Positions 7,382 to 16,257 of a stretch of DNA of 64,000 nt are shown in pieces. Both the position numbers and the translations under genes were made by a program. Below the pieces are notes generated by a model that saw nothing but the letters and a program-made list of their open reading frames with translations, made no database searches and had not been told where the DNA came from. This DNA is from Arthrobacter sp. ISL-72 (GTDB lineage Bacteria; Actinomycetota; Actinomycetes; Actinomycetales; Micrococcaceae), in the NCBI RefSeq assembly GCF_018613755.1, contig NZ_JAGGPP010000032.1, positions 1 through 64,000 on the forward strand. The letters run 5' to 3'. Every line of letters starts with the position of its first letter. Within the stretch, counting starts at the first letter, position 1.

Positions 7382-8788
7382 CTACACGTTGAGGAGGTCC
7401 TGGTCCTTGTCTTCGTCCCTGCGGCCGTCGCGGCCGGTGTTGCCAGATTCGGCAGCTTGCCAGGCGTGGCCCTGCTCGCGGTCCAGGTGGGTGGACTCCT
7501 TGTTCTTCAGTGCGAAGATGTAGACCAGCAGCGAGATGCCGATGGCCACCGTGACGTAGGTGAAGAGGATCTCCACCTGGCCTGCCTTCTGCAGCGCGGC
7601 GCCGATCAGCGGGACGGTGCCGCCGAACATCGAGTTGGCCAGCGCGTAGCCCAGGCCGACGCCGAGGGCGCGGATCGAGGCCGGGAACAGCTCGGCCTTC
7701 ACCAGGGCATTGATCGAGGTGTAGCCGCCGACGATGAGGAGCCCGCCCATCATCAGCAGGAACGCGATCATGGGATCCTTGGTGCCGGCCAGGGCGGACA
7801 TCAGCGGCCAAGTGAACAGCACTCCGGTGATGCCGAACCAGAGCAGCAGCGGCTTGCGGCCGATCTTGTCCGAGATGATGCCGTAAACGGGCTGCAGCAG
7901 CATGAAGATGAACAGCGCCCAGAAGTTGATCACCGACGTCGTTTCCTTGGGGATGCCGCTGGTGTTGTTCATGAAGTTCAGGATGAAGTTGGTGTACGTG
8001 TAGAACGCCACGGTGCCGCCAAGTGTCACGCCGATGCAGATCAGCAGTGCCTTCCAGTGCTTGGTCAGCAGCAGCTTCATGGTGCCGGGCTGCGCGTCGC
8101 CTGCAGCAGGCCCAACCGCAGCTTCCAACTGGGTGGCGGAGACCGTTTCCTCCATGGAGCGGCGGAGCCAGAAGACCACGAGGGCAGCCACACCGCCGAT
8201 GGCGAACGGGACGCGCCATCCCCATTCGGAGAGTGCTTCCTTGCCCATGGTGTTCTGCAGAACGACGAGGACCGCGAGCGCCAGCATCTGGCCGCCGATC
8301 AGAGTGACGTACTGGAAGCTGGAGAAGAATCCGCGGCGCTTCGCCGTCGCCGCCTCCGACATGTAGGTGGCGCTGGTGCCGTATTCACCGCCCACGGAGA
8401 AGCCCTGGACCAGGCGGGCGAGGACCAGCAGGACCAGCGCCCACACCCCGATCACGTCCTTGGTCGGCAGGATGGCAATGAAGAACGACCCTGCGGACAT
8501 CATGGTCACGCTCAGGGTCAGTGCTGCTTTCCGGCCCTTCTGGTCGGCATAGCGGCCGAAGAACCAGCTGCCGATGGGGCGCATCAGGAACGTGACGGCG
8601 AAGACCGCCATGCCTTCCAGCGCGCCCTGCAGCGGGTCTTTGGAGTTGAAGAAGTGGGGCTGGAAGTAGGCCAGGAACGCCGTGTAGATGTAGACGTCGT
8701 ACCACTCCACGAGATTGCCGGCCGAGCCCTTGAGGATGTTGCCTACGGCCTTCCTCGTCTGCGCCCTTTCGGTGAGTTGGATGCTCAT
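7382..8788 (-). CDS. MFS transporter, metabolite:H+ symporter (KgtP-like) family
   Basis: 468-residue permease with 12 predicted membrane helices. The start is the ATG at 8788 (MSIQLTERAQTRKAV). Family hallmarks: GNLVEWYDVYIYTAF in helix 1, FGRYADQKGRKAAL between helices 2 and 3, and VQGFSVGGEYGTSATYMSE in helix 5. These place it among the MHS proton symporters for alpha-ketoglutarate, proline/betaine, citrate or shikimate. It is divergent from a response regulator gene across a 343-bp gap and the third gene of that operon encodes a TAXI binding protein, so it may be the transporter controlled by that two-component system. The exact substrate cannot be read. Confidence 0.9.
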   Translation of the reverse strand: MSIQLTERAQTRKAVGNILKGSAGNLVEWYDVYIYTAFLAYFQPHFFNSKDPLQGALEGMAVFAVTFLMRPIGSWFFGRYADQKGRKAALTLSVTMMSAGSFFIAILPTKDVIGVWALVLLVLARLVQGFSVGGEYGTSATYMSEAATAKRRGFFSSFQYVTLIGGQMLALAVLVVLQNTMGKEALSEWGWRVPFAIGGVAALVVFWLRRSMEETVSATQLEAAVGPAAGDAQPGTMKLLLTKHWKALLICIGVTLGGTVAFYTYTNFILNFMNNTSGIPKETTSVINFWALFIFMLLQPVYGIISDKIGRKPLLLWFGITGVLFTWPLMSALAGTKDPMIAFLLMMGGLLIVGGYTSINALVKAELFPASIRALGVGLGYALANSMFGGTVPLIGAALQKAGQVEILFTYVTVAIGISLLVYIFALKNKESTHLDREQGHAWQAAESGNTGRDGRRDEDKDQDLLNV

Positions 8789-8955
8789 CAATGAACCTTC
8801 CTGAATCGGGCGCCGCCGTCGGCAACCGTTGGGTGTTTGCTTGATGTCCGTGCCGTCTGAACCTGCGGTTCCCCGTCGGCGTCGACGGGCCCCTGAAGCA
8901 AAGGACTCCATCCAAACTATTGGTGATCCACGGCACAAGCTAAGCCGAACGGCAT

Positions 8956-8979
8956 TTCCTAACACTTCCTTAGGTTTCC
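8956..8979. promoter_or_regulatory. Phased TTCC direct repeats, candidate response-regulator site
   Basis: TTCC occurs at 8956, 8966 and 8976, exactly 10 bases apart, overlapping a short inverted repeat CCTAA (8958-8962) / TTAGG (8970-8974). OmpR-family regulators bind direct repeats with 10-11-base phasing, and this one lies in the middle of the 343-bp gap (8789-9131) between the divergent permease and response regulator genes. The rest of that gap holds no gene. Confidence 0.45.
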
Positions 8980-9131
8980 GTTCTTCAGGGCCCACCGCCT
9001 TCAACGCAGGGCGGAGGAAGCCGCCATGCCGGGAGAGCAACCGGCTGGAACGCTAAAATCCCTTCCAGGGGGTAGGCTCCAAAACGGGCTGCGAACAAAG
9101 GACCAGAAGGACAACCACAAAGGAACCTGCC

Positions 9132-9800
9132 ATGGAAGTGCTCATCGTCGAGGACGACGACGCCATGGCGTCCGCCCTTGTCGCGGCGGTGGTTTCCGCC
9201 GGGCACAAGGCCACCAGGGTTGCCCGCGGGGCAGACGCCCTCCTGGTGCACAGGCGGTTCGAAGTGATCCTGCTGGACCTGGGGCTCCCGGATCTCGATG
9301 GCCTGGACGTGCTGCGGAAGCTCCGCCAGGTGACCTCCTGCCCGATTCTGATCCTCACGGCGCGGGACGATGAGCGCAGCGTGGTCCTTGGCCTGCGCTC
9401 CGGAGCGGATGATTACCTGGTCAAGCCGGTGAAGCTGGTGGAACTGCTGGCCCGGATCGAAGCCGTCACCCGGCGGACAGGCCGCTCAGGCGGCGTGCAG
9501 CACCACAGCATCGTGCTCGGGGACCTCGACGTCGACCTGGACCGCCGCGTCGCTGCTGTCGGTTCCAGGGTGCTGCCCCTGACGCCGACCGAGTTCCAGC
9601 TTCTCGCCCTGCTGGTCCGGAATGCGGGTTCGGTGGTCACGCGGGAACAGATTCTGGATGCCCTCTGGGGTGATGCCTTCCTTGCCTCCTCGAGGTCGCT
9701 CGACGTCCATCTCACGGGGTTGCGGGCAAAGCTCCAGCTTCCGGGCTTCATCATCAACGTCCGAGGCGTCGGCTACCGGGTAGAGGGGAACCCTGCGTGA
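9132..9800 (+). CDS. OmpR/PhoB-family response regulator
   Basis: 222 residues. The receiver domain (1-115) has the acidic pair in EDDD (7-10), the phosphoacceptor Asp49 in LLDLGLPD, the conserved Thr in LTARD and the conserved Lys in LVKPVK. The C-terminal winged helix (about 125-220) contains LPLTPTEFQLLALLVRNAGSVVTREQILDALWG and ends INVRGVGYRVE. A GGAAC ribosome-binding region precedes the ATG. It overlaps the sensor kinase by 4 bases. Likely target: the divergent MFS permease and its own operon. Confidence 0.95.
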   Translation: MEVLIVEDDDAMASALVAAVVSAGHKATRVARGADALLVHRRFEVILLDLGLPDLDGLDVLRKLRQVTSCPILILTARDDERSVVLGLRSGADDYLVKPVKLVELLARIEAVTRRTGRSGGVQHHSIVLGDLDVDLDRRVAAVGSRVLPLTPTEFQLLALLVRNAGSVVTREQILDALWGDAFLASSRSLDVHLTGLRAKLQLPGFIINVRGVGYRVEGNPA

Positions 9801-11275
9801 GGCTCCGCGTCCTGGGCATCCTGGCCCTGCTTTCGGTCGTGGTGGTGCTGGCTGCTTCCGGCGCCATTCTGGCCTCCGCCAGCCGTGAGCTCACCCAGGA
9901 AGTGCAGATCAACCGCAACGCCGCCCTCAACAGGTTCGCCCAGGTGGCCTACGACGCGGCACTTGACGGTGACTCCACCCAGCTGCAGCGCGAGATGGAG
10001 GGCTACTCCCGGCTGTACGGCGAAGGGATCCTGATCCGCCTGCAGCACGGCACGCTGCGTTCGGGCGGCCTGAGCGAGGACGGGGCCGAGGTCCGGGATG
10101 CGGTTTCGCGGGCCAGCCTGAATGTGAGCGACACGGTCCTTCCCACGCTTCAACCGCTGGGCAGCGGCTCTGAGGTGATGTCCAGGTCCTTCGGCACAGC
10201 CAGCCAGGTGCTCGGCGAAGCTGTCCTTGAGGTCAATCTGGACGCGGCCCGGCAGAAACTGCGGGAGCGCTGGCTCGTCGTCGGACTGGCTGCGGCGGTG
10301 ACGGAAGCCCTCCTCCTCCTGGCCGCCGCGCGGTTGACTGGCTGGGTGCTGCGCCCCGTCCATCGCCTGAACGCTGCCGTGACCGAATTGGAAGCAACCG
10401 GCAGGAGCAGCCAGCTGCCCGCGGACGGCCCGCCCGAATTGAGGGAGCTGACCAGGTCCTTCAGCGCAATGGCGCAGACCGTCACCGAAAGCATCGACTC
10501 GCAGCGGCAGCTGATTGCCGATACTTCCCACCAGCTGCGCAACCCGGTGGGCGCCCTCAGGCTGAGGATCGACCTGCTGCACCTCGAACTGCAGACGGAC
10601 CTGCAGTTGGCTGCCGCCGCCGGGGTGGTGGCAGAGCTTGAACGCGTCGAAGAGCTCCTTGACGGGGTGCTGAAGCTGGCGGCTGCGGAGCACAAGGCGT
10701 TTGAGGGCTCGGCCCGCAGCGCCCTGCGCCCGGATTCCCGGCGAAACCCCGGCCTGATCGATCCGTTTCCCGTGCTGCAGGAGGAAGTGGAACGGGCGGC
10801 TCCCGCAGCCCGGAGCGCCGGGGCAACCTTGGTGCTGGAGGAACACCCCGGGTTTCCGCTTCAGCTGGCATGCAATCCGGACGAGCTGGCGCATATGGTG
10901 GGCGAGCTTCTAGCCAACGCCATCAAGTACGTTCCGGGCGCCCGGATCTCGGTGGCGGTCCGTCCGCAGGCAGGACGCCTGCGGATCGAGGTGTCCGACG
11001 ACGGGCCCGGACTTTCCGCCGACGAACGCGCCGCTTCCACCGGCAGGTTCTGGCGCTCCCCCCAGCACAAGGAGATCCCGGGCAACGGGCTGGGCATGAC
11101 CATCGTGGACAGGCTCGCGGAGGCGAACGGTGCCCGGCTTGTGCTGGCGGAGCGGTCGCCGCACGGACTCGTCGCCCGCCTCGACTTTCCGGACCCGGCA
11201 TCCTCAACTGGCGCGGGGCCGGAACCAGGGCCCGGACCGGCTCCGCGTCCAGGGCGGGAGTCTACCCATGACTGA
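9797..11275 (+). CDS. Sensor histidine kinase
   Basis: 492 residues, GTG start overlapping the response regulator. Two membrane helices (about residues 3-26 and 157-185) flank an extracytoplasmic sensor domain. A HAMP linker, an H-box (LIADTSHQLRNPVGALRLRIDLL), an N-box (ELLANAIKYVPGARI) and G-boxes (DDGPGL; GNGLGMTIVDRL) follow. Topology and H-box resemble TctE-type kinases that work with an extracytoplasmic binding protein, which suits the TAXI protein encoded by the overlapping downstream gene. The last ~30 residues are Pro/Gly-rich. Confidence 0.93.
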   Translation: MRLRVLGILALLSVVVVLAASGAILASASRELTQEVQINRNAALNRFAQVAYDAALDGDSTQLQREMEGYSRLYGEGILIRLQHGTLRSGGLSEDGAEVRDAVSRASLNVSDTVLPTLQPLGSGSEVMSRSFGTASQVLGEAVLEVNLDAARQKLRERWLVVGLAAAVTEALLLLAAARLTGWVLRPVHRLNAAVTELEATGRSSQLPADGPPELRELTRSFSAMAQTVTESIDSQRQLIADTSHQLRNPVGALRLRIDLLHLELQTDLQLAAAAGVVAELERVEELLDGVLKLAAAEHKAFEGSARSALRPDSRRNPGLIDPFPVLQEEVERAAPAARSAGATLVLEEHPGFPLQLACNPDELAHMVGELLANAIKYVPGARISVAVRPQAGRLRIEVSDDGPGLSADERAASTGRFWRSPQHKEIPGNGLGMTIVDRLAEANGARLVLAERSPHGLVARLDFPDPASSTGAGPEPGPGPAPRPGRESTHD

Positions 11276-12308
11276 AACCGGGAGCTTTGCCCATCTTCCG
11301 TCCCGCCGGGCTGCCGTCCGGGCGGGGCTGGCCATGGGGCTGTCCGGCCTTCTGCTTCCCGCGGTCAACGCATGCACGCCGGATGATCGCGGCCGAACGG
11401 TAACGGTGGCCGGAGGCGAGCCCGGTGGCTTTTACCTCGAGTTTTCCACCCTGCTGGCGGAGTCCCTCGAGCGCCACGAGGTGGTGGGAACTGCCGTTCC
11501 CCAGGTGACGGGCGGCAGCCTAGAGAACATCCAGCGGCTCCTCGCCGGCGACGCCACGTTCGCCGTCTCGCTGGCTGATGCTGCCGCGCAGCAGGCGGCG
11601 GCCCCGGCATCGCCAGCGACAGCACCGCCGTCGGGAGCGGGCGGGATTGTCGCCCTCGGCAAGGTCTACGAGAACTACGTCCACTGCCTGGTGCGGAAGG
11701 ACAGCGGCATCCGCACCTTCGCCGACCTTGCCGGGAAGACCGCCGCCATTGGAGAAGTCGGCTCGGGCACGTCCCTGACGGCGCACCGCATCATCACTGC
11801 CTCCGGCCTGTCCGCCACTGTCAATGGCGCCGGAAACACGGCCTCGAACAATCCGCTCAGGGAAGTGAACTTCGGCCTCAACGACGGACTCGCAGCCCTC
11901 AGAGCCGGGTCCGTGGATGCCCTCTTCTGGTCCGGCGGGGTGCCCACGGCCGCCATCACGGCGGTCAACAAGGAGGTCGGGCTAGCTCTGATCGACCTGT
12001 CCGCACAAGTCCGGGTAACCCGGGCGCGATACGGCGGCTTCTACGACCGGGTGCTGATCCCTGAGAACAGCTACGAAGGCATTCCCGGCAGCTGGACGGT
12101 GGGTGTGGCCAACCTGCTCCTGTGCCGCGAGGACCTGGATCACCGCATCGTGAAGCGGACCGTCGAACTGCTGGTGGGCCAGGCCCGGGAACTCATCCCG
12201 AGGTCCAGCCTGGGGGTGCAGTTCCTGAGCCCCGAAACGCTGATCAACACGGTGGGTGTGCCGCTGCATCCGGCGGCGGCCGCGGCTTACCGCGACCTGC
12301 ACGGCTAA
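11268..12308 (+). CDS. TAXI-family TRAP substrate-binding lipoprotein (no permease nearby)
   Basis: 346 residues from ATG 11268, overlapping the kinase stop by 8 bases. The N-terminus has twin arginines (SRRAAVRAG) and a hydrophobic stretch ending PAVNAC, with Cys36 as likely lipidated residue. The mature part shows TAXI features: GGEPGGFYLEFSTLLAESL, PQVTGGSLENIQRLLAGDATFAVSLAD, and KTAAIGEVGSGTSLTAHRI. TAXI proteins normally feed DctM-type TRAP permeases (substrates such as glutamate, alpha-ketoglutarate or other carboxylates), but no TRAP membrane gene lies in the window. Tight coupling to the kinase suggests a sensory co-receptor, possibly for the substrate of the divergent MFS permease. 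Confidence 0.9.
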   Translation: MTETGSFAHLPSRRAAVRAGLAMGLSGLLLPAVNACTPDDRGRTVTVAGGEPGGFYLEFSTLLAESLERHEVVGTAVPQVTGGSLENIQRLLAGDATFAVSLADAAAQQAAAPASPATAPPSGAGGIVALGKVYENYVHCLVRKDSGIRTFADLAGKTAAIGEVGSGTSLTAHRIITASGLSATVNGAGNTASNNPLREVNFGLNDGLAALRAGSVDALFWSGGVPTAAITAVNKEVGLALIDLSAQVRVTRARYGGFYDRVLIPENSYEGIPGSWTVGVANLLLCREDLDHRIVKRTVELLVGQARELIPRSSLGVQFLSPETLINTVGVPLHPAAAAAYRDLHG

Positions 12309-12329
12309 CCGCGGCCACGCATCATGCGG

Positions 12330-13604
12330 TTAGGAACGGGGGTCGGCCACGATGCCCATGAACAGCGGCAGGCCGGTTTCCCCGTGCACGATCTGGTAGT
12401 GGAACGGCCGGTCGAATTCGATGGTCCGCTCGGGCTGCGGCGGGGCACTGGTGGCCTCTCCGTTGATCTGGGTGACAGCGGCCGCAACAGTGCCCTTTTC
12501 CGCGACCGTGATGTTGGCAGCCTGAGCAGCCTGGGTGATTGCCATCTTGGGCTGGATGTTGTTGAAGTCCTCAGTGGTGGTGAGCATTTTCTGCAGTCCC
12601 AGCGATCCGAAGACCTTGCGCAGGTCAAAACTGGATTTGTGATCCCAGCGCGGCAGCTGGATCTGCACGGGTGCGGGCGCCGCCGAGTCGAAGGCGTCCG
12701 CGATTTCCGCCAGCTGTGGCGCAGCGAATATGGCCGAAGAATCCGTGACCTCGGGCAGGACGAGGCGCATGACGAATCCCTCCCCGTAAGGCAGGTCCAC
12801 GCCGCGCCAGCCGTTTCCTTCCGCGTAGGTCATCTTCAGCTCGTTGTGCATCGCAGGGGCGTCAACTACCTCCCCGGAGTATGTCGTGAAGGGCAGGTCA
12901 GAGGTGTCGTTGGGGTCGAACGGCGCCTTCCAGGCCGACGCGAAGTACAGGGAATTGAGCAGGCTGAAGGTGTTCCTGGGATCGTACTTGGCGGGTGCTT
13001 CCTTGATCCTGCCGCCTGTGTTCTTGTTGACCCATGCGTCGATGGCGGGCTTGGCGGCACCCTCATCGCTGAAGTCGACGGGATACACGCCGGTCCCGTA
13101 GTGCCGGGCCAGTGTGTCGAGGAAGGACTGACCGGCGAGGACATCCTTGTCCACGAACAGCCCATTGGCGGCGTGCATCACAGGTGTCCGCGGCGGGTTG
13201 TCCTCGTCCACGCTGCCGGGATCGCCGTCGAACTTCTCAAGCGAGGCGAGCACCGCGTTCATCGCTTCATCACGGTTCTGCACGGGAAGTTTCAGGATGT
13301 TGTCCAGCTCTGCTGCCGACTCCCCCGACGTGCCGGTACGAAGCATCGCCAAGGCAATCAGCAGGCTGCCTGGCGACGACACCACGTTTCCCTTGGAACC
13401 GTCGCCGCCGTCGGCCAGGAGGGCCTGGCCGAGGACGAACGCGGAAGCCCGGAAGGACCGCAGCTCAGCGGCATAAACGCCCCTGTCCACCGAGACCCGT
13501 TCCACGCCGTCGGCCTTCAGGAGCTCCGGAGACGGCGCCGAACATGCGGTAAGCGCCACGAGCGCGCCCGCCGTCGCAATTCTGGCCACGTGGAATGCCT
13601 TCAT
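12330..13604 (-). CDS. Serpin-family lipoprotein (serine protease inhibitor)
   Basis: 424 residues with a lipoprotein signal ending ALTAC (Cys21), so it should be anchored outside the membrane. The serpin fold is well supported: NVVSSPGSLLIALAMLRTGTSGESAAELDNIL, then NSLYFASAWKAPFD, and the C-terminal signature FDRPFHYQIVHGETGLPLFMGIV. The hinge of the reactive-centre loop, EKGTVAAAVT (369-378), has the small-residue pattern of inhibitory serpins. Counting from Glu369 as P17 puts the scissile bond near Thr385-Ser386. It probably traps secreted or foreign serine proteases; the target is unknown. Convergent with the TAXI gene and divergent from the DUF1801 gene. Confidence 0.93.
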   Translation of the reverse strand: MKAFHVARIATAGALVALTACSAPSPELLKADGVERVSVDRGVYAAELRSFRASAFVLGQALLADGGDGSKGNVVSSPGSLLIALAMLRTGTSGESAAELDNILKLPVQNRDEAMNAVLASLEKFDGDPGSVDEDNPPRTPVMHAANGLFVDKDVLAGQSFLDTLARHYGTGVYPVDFSDEGAAKPAIDAWVNKNTGGRIKEAPAKYDPRNTFSLLNSLYFASAWKAPFDPNDTSDLPFTTYSGEVVDAPAMHNELKMTYAEGNGWRGVDLPYGEGFVMRLVLPEVTDSSAIFAAPQLAEIADAFDSAAPAPVQIQLPRWDHKSSFDLRKVFGSLGLQKMLTTTEDFNNIQPKMAITQAAQAANITVAEKGTVAAAVTQINGEATSAPPQPERTIEFDRPFHYQIVHGETGLPLFMGIVADPRS

Positions 13605-13730
13605 GTTTCCCCCTTGGTTTTGCCTACCGGCACTTGACGGGATGCCCGCCGTCTTTAGTCAAGCAGACGGCGCTCCGCAGAACGACGCCGGTAAAGTCAC
13701 GGTTTGCCGACGTTTTGGTCTCACCCTTCC

Positions 13731-13774
13731 GACGCTCTCCCACTTTCTGCAACGTTTTCGGCAACGCTCTCTCA
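13731..13774. repeat. Interspersed repeat D, diverged copy
   Basis: Contains GACGCTCTCCCACTTTC at 13731-13747 and GGCAACGCTCTCTCAG near 13760-13774. The same units occur in inverse orientation in the tandem copies at 16770-16832. Sits in the 219-bp gap between the divergent serpin and DUF1801 genes. Confidence 0.5.
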
Positions 13775-13823
13775 GCTGCACGGGCGTATCCTCGAGGCAT
13801 CCCGGAAGTCGGAGGTGCGCTCG

Positions 13824-14180
13824 ATGGCACAGCATTTCAGCGACGTTGAAGAGTACATTGCCTCGTTCCCCGCCGAGGTGCAGGGGATCCTCCAGGAGAT
13901 CCGGCGCAGGTGCCACACCGCGGTGCCGGGTTCCGGCGAAATGATCAGCTATGGCATCCCGACAATCACTGTGGACGGCAGGTACGTCGTCTATTTCGCA
14001 GCGTGGGCACATCACATTTCCGTATATCCCGTGCCCGCCGGTGACGAGGACTTCGCGGCTGGGATAGCGCCGTACCGGGCAGCCAAGGGGACGCTGAAAT
14101 TCCCCCTGGCCAAACCGATCCCCTACGAGCTCATCGAAAAGACGGCGGCGCTGCTCGCGTCCGGGCGGCAGCAGCGGTAA
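13824..14180 (+). CDS. DUF1801 domain protein (YdhG-like)
   Basis: 118-residue product from ATG 13824. An in-frame upstream start at 13704 would translate through repeat D and is unlikely. The sequence FSDVEEYIASFPAEVQGILQEIRRRCHTAVPGSGEMISYGIPTI matches the DUF1801/YdhG fold (frataxin-like alpha-beta), with YVVYFAAWAHHISVYPVP and the KGTLKFPLAKPIPYELIEK tail. Small stand-alone members are common in actinobacteria; some relatives are annotated as iron chaperones, but function here is unknown. A GGAGG ribosome-binding site lies 10 bases upstream. Confidence 0.85.
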   Translation: MAQHFSDVEEYIASFPAEVQGILQEIRRRCHTAVPGSGEMISYGIPTITVDGRYVVYFAAWAHHISVYPVPAGDEDFAAGIAPYRAAKGTLKFPLAKPIPYELIEKTAALLASGRQQR

Positions 14181-14263
14181 CGCCGTCGGAAAGCGGACGA
14201 CGGCGGGCTGGGAACCTTACGGTCGGCGCATCTTCCTGGCGGGGACCCGGTCAGCTGGGGAAC

Positions 14264-16012
14264 CTAGCTCCGCGGGATGTTGCGCAGGTTGCTCCGCGCC
14301 ATGCTAACGGCCTCGCCGGCGCCGCGGTTCAAAACCACCTTCGACATGGCCGTGGCGAACCCAAGGACCTGCGCACCCTTGATTTTCGGCGGAAGCGAGA
14401 GTGCCTTCGGATCCGTGATGAGTTCCACCAGTGACGGGCCGGGATGCGCGAAAGCTTGGCGGTAGGCCTCTTCAACCAGGGCGGGATCGGTGACGCGGAC
14501 GGCGTGGAAGCCGAGGGCACGGGCCACGGCTGCGTAGTCGGCGTCAGGCACGTCAACGCCGAAATCAGGCAGGCCGTCCACGAGCATTTCGAGTTTGACC
14601 ATGCCCAGGGTGGAGTTGTTGAAGACCACCACCCTGACCGGCAGCCGGTGCGCGGCCACCGTGACGAGCTCCCCGAGCAGCATGGACAGCCCTCCATCGC
14701 CGGAGACCGAAATGACCTGGCGTCCGGGGTACGCCAACTGCGCGCCGATGGCGTGGGGCAGGGCGTTGGCCATGGAGCCGTGCAGGAAGGAGCCGATGAG
14801 CCTGCGGGTGCCCAGTGGGTTGATGTAGCGGGCGGTCCAAACGTTGCACATGCCGGTGTCCGCGGTGAAGATGGCGTCCTCGGCCGCCACCTGATCCAAC
14901 AGGGAGGCCGCATACTCCGGGTGGATCGGCTGCTTCTTTTCGACCTTGCGGGTGTAGGCTCCGACGGCCTTGTTCATGAGCTTGTCGTGCTTCTTCAGCA
15001 TCTGGTTGAGGAAGCGCCGGCTCTTCTTCGGAGCCAGCAACGGCATCAGGGCCTTGAGGGTGGGCAGCACGTCGCCATGGACGGCAATGTCGACGTCGGT
15101 CCGCCGGCCCAGCTTGTGGGCAGCACTGTCCACTTGGGCGGTGCGGGTGTCCGGAAGGAACTGGTCGTAGGGAAAGTCGGTCCCGAGCAGGATGAGCAGG
15201 TCGGCGTCCTCGATCCCCTCGGCCGCAGCGCCGTATCCAAGCAACCCGGTCATGCCGATGTCGTACTGGTTGTCGTACTGCATGAAGTCCTTGCCGCGCA
15301 GCGTGTGGCCGATCGGGGCGCCGATCAGTTCTGCGAGGGCGATGACTTCGTCGTGGGCACCCTGCGTTCCTGCTCCTGCGAAGATCGCAACCTTGTTGGC
15401 CGCGTTGATGGCGTCAGCGAACTCCCTGACGCTCGCCGGGTCGGGTGTCAGGGTGGCGCGCCGGAATGTTGCGGGCAACGGCGTTTCGCCGGTGGCCTCC
15501 ACCCCGGCGATATCGCCGGGAAGCGTGACGACGGCGACTCCTCCGAGTGCGACGGCGTGCTGGATCGCGCTGTGCACCACGCGTGGCGACTGTTCCGCTG
15601 TACTTATCAGCTCGGAGTACACCGAGCATTCGTTGAAGATCCGGTCCGGATGCGTTTCCTGGAAGAATCCGCTGCCGATCTGCTTGCTCGGAATGTGCGA
15701 TGCAATGGCCAGCACGGGAGCGCCGGAGCGGTTGGCGTCGTAGAGCCCGTTGATCAGGTGGAGGTTGCCGGGGCCGCAGGACCCCGCGCAGACGGCAAGC
15801 TTTCCCGTGAGCTGGGCTTCCGCCGCAGCCGCGAAGGCAGCAGCTTCCTCATGCCGGACGTGGATCCAGTCGATGCCGCCCTGTTGGGAGCCGCCCGTCT
15901 TGCGGACAGCATCGACGATCGGGTTGAGGCTGTCGCCCACGATCCCGTAGATGCGCTGCACTCCGGCAGCCTGGAGTTGTTCGATGAGCTGGGTGGCGAG
16001 TTCCTTGGCCAT
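14264..16012 (-). CDS. poxB: Pyruvate dehydrogenase (quinone) / pyruvate oxidase
   Basis: 582 residues, close to the family's ~575. A thiamine-diphosphate, FAD flavoenzyme that oxidises pyruvate to acetate and CO2 and passes electrons to the quinone pool at the membrane. The N-terminal Pyr domain begins LIEQLQAAGVQRIYGIVGDSLNP with the catalytic glutamate in VRHEEAAAFAAAAEAQLTG. The central FAD domain covers about 190-340. The C-terminal PP domain has the TPP motif VSGDGGLSMLLGELVTVAAH followed by VVVFNNSTLGMV. The C-terminal tail (AMSKVVLNRGAGEAVSMARSN) resembles the amphipathic activation segment of PoxB. The acetate made would feed the glyoxylate genes a few kb away. Confidence 0.93.
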   Translation of the reverse strand: MAKELATQLIEQLQAAGVQRIYGIVGDSLNPIVDAVRKTGGSQQGGIDWIHVRHEEAAAFAAAAEAQLTGKLAVCAGSCGPGNLHLINGLYDANRSGAPVLAIASHIPSKQIGSGFFQETHPDRIFNECSVYSELISTAEQSPRVVHSAIQHAVALGGVAVVTLPGDIAGVEATGETPLPATFRRATLTPDPASVREFADAINAANKVAIFAGAGTQGAHDEVIALAELIGAPIGHTLRGKDFMQYDNQYDIGMTGLLGYGAAAEGIEDADLLILLGTDFPYDQFLPDTRTAQVDSAAHKLGRRTDVDIAVHGDVLPTLKALMPLLAPKKSRRFLNQMLKKHDKLMNKAVGAYTRKVEKKQPIHPEYAASLLDQVAAEDAIFTADTGMCNVWTARYINPLGTRRLIGSFLHGSMANALPHAIGAQLAYPGRQVISVSGDGGLSMLLGELVTVAAHRLPVRVVVFNNSTLGMVKLEMLVDGLPDFGVDVPDADYAAVARALGFHAVRVTDPALVEEAYRQAFAHPGPSLVELITDPKALSLPPKIKGAQVLGFATAMSKVVLNRGAGEAVSMARSNLRNIPRS

Positions 16013-16257
16013 GTGTGCACACTCCCGCGATCAGGTTGATGGGCTGACAGGTTGATGGGCTGATAGGGCCAATATAGTCCGCGTGCCTTGGGTGGGTTCC
16101 AGGTTCCCGTCGACGACGGCCGCCGGGAACCGGAGGTGGGCCGGTGCGGACCGTTTTTCCACATACGGATGGTCGCCGTTGAAGCCAAGCGTTCCCCACT
16201 CATAGCGTTTCCGGAAAGGCATTCAGCCTTTTGCCACAACCACAGTAAGGATCGATT

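Noticed and set aside
7151..8794. Long open frame (547 codons) on the plus strand
   Set aside because: It is antisense to the MFS permease, gives a His/Gln/Arg/Asp-rich product without domains and arises from high GC codon bias.
14444..16039. Open frame of 531 codons opposite poxB
   Set aside because: Mirror of the pyruvate oxidase gene, with no start signals and no recognisable fold.
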